A stretch of 64,000 nucleotides of DNA from Salvia splendens (lineage: Eukaryota > Streptophyta > Magnoliopsida > Lamiales > Lamiaceae): positions 22,986,063 to 23,050,062 of the forward strand of contig NC_056049.1 in assembly GCF_004379255.2 (NCBI RefSeq), given 5' to 3'. A program made the position numbers and the translations under genes. The notes under the pieces are model-generated. The model was given only the letters and a program-made list of their open reading frames with translations, was not told where the DNA came from and made no database searches. Positions 58,079-64,000 of this stretch are shown in pieces. The first letter of the stretch is position 1. Every line of letters starts with the position of its first letter.

Positions 58079-60989
58079 CTAAACCTCAAATGCATCGATC
58101 AACGTTGCTACAATAAGAGGCTTCAAACCTTTTTCAGAATGAGTGTAACCATCTTCTTTGTCTTTGTAAGTGACATATGTTAAGCGTTCGAAATTGAGGA
58201 TAAACGTAAGAAGATCCCTAGATTTATAACAAGTCGGCCTTAGCATCTCCTCGTTGGTATCTAGAAATGCATTCGTAGATAATTCCATAAATTTTGCCAT
58301 GGCCTCTTCTTTTGTCACACCATTATCTTTGATGTAGCTTTCAACCCCAATAGCAAGTTGATCTCTCTCCATCTCAGTCTAAACACACCACAAATATTAC
58401 TTCAAATATATTCTCTTATTGAAAAAGTAATACTCATACTATCAGTCTATATATGCGTACCTCATAAGAGCCAACGTCGCCAACTAAGCAACCTATTGTG
58501 AATGCGGCGACAAGTATCTTAGGCTTCTTGCTTAGCCACTCGAAGTCTTCCTTTCGAGCAAATCCTATTCCCATAAAACAAGAGGGTACCAGATAACCGA
58601 AGGTGCTCGTAATGAGACCATTCTTTAGGTATTCCTCAAATGTGGGCAAGTTACCCTCTAAGAACCACTTTGCCTCTTCATAGTAGCACCTCGCCAATTC
58701 CTTTAGCTATGGATCATATCAAATCAAATTTGGTAAGAGTGTGATAAAAACACTCGTAATAGTAATAAAATTTCCTTTTAGTATATAACAGGAATCATAC
58801 TCCTTCTATGGTATAGTATGACGCATAGGATCGTCCTTCCTTAGCTAATTCCCCCTCGAATTGAATGTAGACTTCCAAGATAGCTTTATAGAGAGGTCTC
58901 ATGTACTCAGGGAGTCGACATATTTCTCCGAAATCCCACCTTATAAGCAAGCAAATAAGTTGGTTAAATTGTATTGTAACTTGTAGGCCAATATTGCACA
59001 ACTAGAAATTCTTTGGACATGCATGTTATGATGTTGAATGGAATGAATGTAGGAAAAAATGATAATACTTAGATGATTACTTTGTTGGTCACGAGGAATG
59101 CGAAAGGGAAAAATGGAAGCAAAATTTACGGAGAAAGAGAGAGTAACTTATAGAGGGAGGGAAAGAGTACCAAACATATCCTTAAGTTTTACCATTGCAT
59201 TGCCTCGGTGAAAACCTCGAGTTCCTCAATTGTACCATATGCATCGTATGTGTCGTCTATTATAGATACGATAGCAATGCTCTTGGCGATAATGGCACGA
59301 GCACGGGAATATTGTGGCTCATGGTGCACTGCCACAGCCCAAAAGAAACACTCCACTATCCTATCCCTTGCACAAGGAAGTTTCGACATAAGCCCTAATT
59401 CTCTCCACCACCTATGTATAGAAATCAAGATTGTTTCTAATTAGTATTAACACTACACATATATTGAAAGTGGGGTGAGTGACCCATTTCTAATAAAAAT
59501 TAGGTTACCTTGAGACTTGCCGGAGCTCCTCTTTGTATAGCATCTGCAATAGGTTATAGTCTAATTTGGCAAACTTGATTAGGGTTTCGTTTTTGTGCAC
59601 TTCTTCTTCTTCATGCACCGCGATGTAACTACGTGCTTCAAGCCTAGGAATCCCGAAGTGCAAGGGCTGCACTAGGGCACGCTCAACTTGCTTCTTAAGG
59701 GTTGATCCGAGGTTTGGCATCATGGATTTAAGAGTGGCCGTAGTAAAAGCAAGCACGTCGTCTAGTATGGTTTCTGCGCGAGTTCTAAGGTACGAAGCTT
59801 CATACAAACTCAGCAAACCCTTCGCGTCGCTCTTTATGCTCTCTTTGAATTTCCCCTTGGCATCACTCCATTTACCAAATATTTCTGCTTCAAAAAAGTC
59901 ATAGATTTAGTATGCATGGAGACACTAAAACAAGAAAGGTATGTGTAATACACATATACCAGTAGATATAGGATAGCCATGCTGCCTGAACAATCGAAAA
60001 TGGAGAGCAACTGTGTACAAATCATAGGCTTCATCATCGTGATAATTCGTATTGAGATGGAAATATTGTTGCAGTTTCTCTTCGATCTCATCTTCAAAAT
60101 GGTACGAAACGCCTAGGCGCTCGATTGTGTTGATGAGATTCATGGTGTCTATCATTTTGGTTTCTGGAGCTAATAGCATACTTCTCACTTCATTTTTCAG
60201 CACTTCAATGGTCTTTGAGTATTTTTCTATGACCTACAATGCCATATAATTATAAATTACAATAACATAAGCTATTTACCTGAATGGAAAATGGGAAGAA
60301 GGATATGCATGCATCTTATTATATATCCACAAGTCAAACAGAAGAGGTTATTCCAAAATACTAGCCTAAAAGGAGATAGAACTTATTTAGTTTATAAATC
60401 TCACATCAGTTGCCTTATACAACCGATGTGAAACATTAGTCCTTAACAATTATGAGCTAATTACTTTCTTGCTGGTCACAAATAGTTTAGGGTTAAGAGA
60501 CCAATTTATGATCCAAAAAATAAAAATGAATAACCCATAATTGAATAGTCAGACAATCTGAGTGGATTGGTCCGATTGACATTCCTATTTATTCCACTTG
60601 GTAGGCAACCTTTGGTCTCTATTAATTGTCTCATTTTGTCATTTTCGTCTGTCCCTATTAATTGTCTCATTGAATTGTTACTATATTTGATAAATGAGCC
60701 TCATATTTCATTAACTCAATCTCATCACTATTATTATAAAACTAATAATATAAAAATATGACTCACATTCTACTGACTTTTGCCTCTTAATTTTTCTTAA
60801 CAAAGTCAAGCAACTTCTTAAAAGCTCTCCCGGTAAAAAAAATGTGACAATAAATGGAGACCGAAGGGAGTGATTAATAGTATATACCTTGGAGTCAGAA
60901 ATGTGATTGATGAACTGTTAACCCCACACGCAGGGGGAGAACTAGGCCTCAGGGCGATGGTAGAAACTGTTGCAGTTTAGAGCCGCCAT
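58079..60989 (-). pseudogene. terpene synthase C (TPS-a), full length but two stops in exon 1
   Basis: Seven exons, 60989-60888, 60233-59960, 59884-59509, 59411-59193, 58939-58801, 58706-58461 and 58378-58079 (102, 274, 376, 219, 139, 246, 300 nt), would encode 551 residues, the family length. Exons 2-7 are open. Exon 1 reads RPEA-stop-FSPCVWG-stop-QFINHISDSK. DDTYD is present in exon 4. The second metal box reads GDVGSYETE, with Gly in place of the first Asp/Asn. Its TATA box is at 61061-61070. It could have been active until recently; if the stops are errors it would be a candidate sesquiterpene synthase with an altered metal site. Confidence 0.9.
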
Positions 60990-61060
60990 TTGCAAATCCC
61001 AAGCAACAAAACTAAGAGTTTAGAGATGCAAATTGTGTTGTAGTTAAACAAGAATCCACC

Positions 61061-61070
61061 TATATATAGG
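61061..61070 (-). promoter_or_regulatory. TATA box of terpene synthase C
   Basis: CCTATATATA on the minus strand, about 72-82 bp upstream of the start codon at 60989, matching the layout of copy A. Confidence 0.55.
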
Positions 61071-61376
61071 CACATGATCAGACTATTTTGGACAACTACT
61101 AATAATTAAACAAAAATTATGACGGCCGTCGTGTAGTTGTCTAAATTTGCGTGGTTGATATGATGCGATATTGAATACTATTCCTTCCATTCGTTCATAG
61201 TAATTGAGTCATTTTTCTATTTTTGGACGTTCTATGGTAGTTGAGTAATTTCCTCTTTTATCAAAAAGTAATGCATATTCTATGTCTTACTTTATTCTCT
61301 GTCTTACTTTATTCTCATTCTTACTTTTCATTCTCTCTATTTCTCTCTCTCTCCTACATTATGAACAATTTATTTA
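61071..61376. other. upstream flank of terpene synthase C
   Basis: Includes a decayed Stowaway-like start (TTCCTTCCATTCGTTCATAG, about 61182) and a CT-rich run; no gene. Confidence 0.4.
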
Positions 61377-62376
61377 GGGTAAACTGCTTCTAAAATCGTG
61401 AACTTTCACAATAGTTTGGTATTTCCCGTAAACTTTAAAAGTTGCATAAAAAATCATGAACGTTGCCGGGTTGTGCAAATTTCCCAAATGACCCAACCCG
61501 GTAGTTTTTTGGCATAAACTTATCTTATGTGGCATCCGGAAGCGTGACTAGGCAGCCGGAACACAAAACTACATCGTTTTGTGTTTTGAGAATAAAAATA
61601 AATAAAAAATTCGCTGCATCCCTTAAATTAAATAAATCTCCCTTAATTATGTCTAAAATTTGCAAACGTAAAACGACGGGGGAGAGAGAACCCATCTCTG
61701 GCGGATGCCAATTCAGCTCAGGGGAGAAAATCATCGCTTGGAGATCATCACCATCCTCCCTGATGAGCGTCGGCTGTTTCGTGAGCCACTATAGGTGGGA
61801 GAGCGTGGCGGCGGGGGTGTCGGTGGTGGCGATGGCGCAGGCGATGGATCAGGTGACGAATGCGAAGTTGGTGGAGGATTCGTGGAGGTGTGGAGTGAGG
61901 GCTATGAAGGGGGAGATTGTGGAGGCAGATGAGATCGGTGCGGTGCTTAGAGATGGTGACGGACGGTGGAGATGAGAGTAGGGAGATGAGGAAAAACGCT
62001 AAGAAATGGAGGGATTTGGCGAGGGAGGCTGTTGGCGAGGGAGGCTGTTGACGACGGTGGAAGCTCTCAAGTTAATCTTAAGATGTTCACTGAGCATAAG
62101 AAATTTGATGTTTGGTTAGGTTAGGGTTTGTGGTTTTTTTATGGTACATGATGATTTAAAAATATTTAAATTTAAATCCATGCAATTGTACATATCAGCG
62201 TCCACAACATCACCCACGTCAGACACTTACACACGTCAGCACTCTACTTAGCCGGAAAATCAGACTCGAGAAATCGGCACACGGGAGCAAAGTTCATGAT
62301 TTTTGACGCAACTTTTAAAGTGTACGGGAAATACCAAACTATAGTGAAAGTTCACGATTTTAGAAGCACTTTACCC
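61377..62376 (+). mobile_element. Mutator-like element (Pack-MULE) carrying a UGT gene fragment, 1000 bp
   Basis: Long inverted ends: GGGTAAACTGCTTCTAAAAT on the left, and GGGTAAAGTGCTTCTAAAAT reverse-complemented on the right. The similarity continues for about 80-100 bp through TTTGGTATTTCCCGTA and AACTTTTAAAGTTGC regions. Perfect 9-bp duplications ATTTATTTA flank it (61368-61376, 62377-62385), the length typical of Mutator. No transposase is present; the interior is a captured glycosyltransferase piece. Confidence 0.92.
61700..62120 (+). pseudogene. captured UGT75-like C-terminal fragment inside the Pack-MULE
   Basis: Plus-strand reading gives KIIAW, SVGCFVSHYRWES, VAAGVSVVAMAQAMDQVTNA and KLVEDSWRCGVRA, matching the PSPG sugar-nucleotide-binding box of UGTs (normally FVSHCGWNS). 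Then EIVEADEI and, after frame changes, EMRKNAKKWRDLAREAVGEG and TEHKKFDVW, the usual UGT75 end. The open frame 61529-61975 covers the first half only. Cys-Gly of HCGW is replaced by Tyr-Arg. The N-terminal half of the enzyme is absent. Confidence 0.85.
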
Positions 62377-62385
62377 ATTTATTTA

Positions 62386-63800
62386 ATACATTATACATCT
62401 CATTCTTAATCACTATACCGAAAAAAAATGACTCTACTATCATGATATGGACAATGTACTAACTTGTTATAGAACTTACGAGGAGAGGATGGTGTGGTTG
62501 TCAAGAAATAATACTACGTCACTCATTTCTAAAAAGGGAAAGAAAACCATGGCGTAAGATGCATACTTGTAGTTGGCGAACATTGAATTTTCGATAATTA
62601 TGTGGAGCTTGATTAGCCATAAAAGGATATTTTAAGAAATATGTATAATAAAATTAAGAGTATATTAATGATCTCATTTAATGCTCAAATTTTTTAAATT
62701 ATTGTCCTTTCTTATTCATTTTCTCTCTAATTGTTTTTAAATTTTACTGTAGTGACCTTATTTTCTTCTTTTAGTCAATGTAATGATAATATAATTAATA
62801 TATTTCTGTTCATATATGTTTTGTTTTAAAATTTTATTTTAGAATCTAAATACATAAACTATGAGTTATTAAGTTTTTCCCTAAAATTAATTTTATCTAA
62901 ATTGAAGTTAACGTATTCGTCGAAAATGCTATTGTGGTAAAAGGCAACGAATTAAAACGGCTTCATTTGAATAAAACTTCTGAGATTTCCTAGAATTTCC
63001 CTGAACTTTGAGATTTTTTAGAATCACTCTTAAAATCTTAAGATTTTTTTATTTTCCTTTACGACAGATTTTTTCGAAAATCATTCCATGTTCAATGCTA
63101 CTTTATTTGAAATTCAGATACAAGTATTAATTCATATTTCTTAAAACTTAATGAAAATTATTATTTTTTTAAATTAATAATTTATCAATTTTTTAAATAT
63201 CACTTAATTTAAATAAAATAAAATTATTGATAAGTTAAAATTTATTGTCAAATTCTTAACATAATCATGTTGAATAACAAAAATTAAACATTAATAATTA
63301 TAATATAAAAATGAAAATAGTCATCATCTATATCAAATGCAACATGAAAGACAAAAATCACAAAAAAAATATCGTATAATTTGTTAATCATTTAAGACAT
63401 TTGACATTGTCCAACATATATAATTCAAAAAAGATTTATTGTTTAAAAGAAATTGAACATTATAATTTAGAAAAGAATTTAGGATTCAAAAATTAAATTT
63501 TTTAATTGAAATTGTTCGTCAGAGAAAAATTAGAAAATCTCATATTTCATCTACATGCTAATGATATGTCATGTTGATTTGCACTTTTGCCATGTAAATG
63601 GTGATATGCTAAATGTGCTCCATATCAAATTTAATTGTATCAAAATTATTTGTTGGGAAAAAATTAGAAAGAAAACTCAAAATATATATATTTAGATAAA
63701 AAAAAGTTAGGGAACACGAATAAAGAAATGTTATAGAAGCTCGATATTTACAAACAAATAACCCTTAATAATAAGTTGTGACATCTATCTATAAATATAC
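62386..63800. other. AT-rich intergenic DNA
   Basis: Very AT-rich with no supported gene, RNA or element ends. Confidence 0.5.
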
Positions 63801-63801
63801 T

Positions 63802-64000
63802 TCCTCCGTCCCTCAAGAATATGCACTCTTTCCTTTTTAGTTCGTCCCACAAAAATATGCACTTTCTAATTTTGGAAAGTATTTTCCCTCTAATGGGTGA
63901 GACTCATTCTCCACTAACAACACTTTATTTACTTTTTCTCTCTATCTCTCTCTTACTTCACTAATTTTACATTAAAACACGTGCCGACCCCAAAGTGCAT
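63802..64000. mobile_element. Stowaway MITE, cut by the window end
   Basis: Left end TTCCTCCGTCCCTCAAGAAT after a TA (about 63800). The interior (CACTTTCTAATTTTGGAAAG, CTCATTCTCCACTAACAACA) is like the Stowaways at 26.7 and 27.8 kb. The right end lies beyond 64000, though CCGACCCCAAAGTGCAT looks like its approach. Confidence 0.7.

Overview
The window is a plant nuclear segment. It contains spliced genes with GT-AG introns, an intronless SUVH histone-methyltransferase-like gene, Rf-type PPR genes, and many plant LTR, hAT, PIF/Harbinger, Mutator and Stowaway elements in AT-rich DNA. The terpene synthase fragments are of the TPS-a (sesquiterpene) type, and the overall style suggests an asterid, probably Lamiaceae (mint/sage family). 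That species-level guess is inference; no search was run.

Layout. 1-4.6 kb: decayed Ty1/copia retrotransposon entering from the left, ending in its 3' LTR. 4.7-7.2 kb: UGT75-like glycosyltransferase pseudogene (minus), split by a 1.5 kb hAT element with a perfect 8-bp target duplication and cut at its 3' side by an LTR. 7.35-8.27 kb: large Stowaway/mariner-type element with an exon-like GC island. 8.7-9.9 kb: intact three-exon XTH gene (minus). 12.4-15.4 kb: intact seven-exon Tic22-like gene (minus). 16.75-17.9 kb: intact 40S ribosomal protein S15a gene (minus) with a 5'UTR intron and telo-box. 18.6-32.9 kb: transposon-dominated, with a Tourist MITE, three Harbinger elements (H1, H3, H4), two hAT elements, Stowaways and a dispersed repeat carrying a 43-bp palindrome. 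33.5-35.4 kb: intact intronless SUVH2/9-like gene (plus). 40.1-46.4 kb: two Rf-like PPR genes (minus) with a Harbinger element (H5) between them. 46.5-51.0 kb: Harbinger elements H2 and H6. 51.1-61.0 kb: three TPS-a terpene synthase pseudogenes, A on plus, B and C on minus. 61.4-62.4 kb: Pack-MULE-like element carrying a captured UGT75 C-terminal fragment.

Function. The probably working genes act in cell-wall remodelling (XTH), plastid protein import (Tic22-like), translation (RPS15A), RNA-directed DNA methylation (SUVH2/9-like) and organellar RNA processing or fertility restoration (PPRs). The terpene and glycosyltransferase loci are relics of specialised metabolism, each broken by deletions, stops or transposons.

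Most distinctive signal. Six PIF/Harbinger elements (H1-H6) have 3-bp target duplications (exact in five) and each carries only the Myb/SANT-like accessory ORF, with its own TATA promoter and no transposase. Other strong signals are the 1.2 kb foldback element inside exon 1 of terpene synthase A and the UGT-carrying Pack-MULE.
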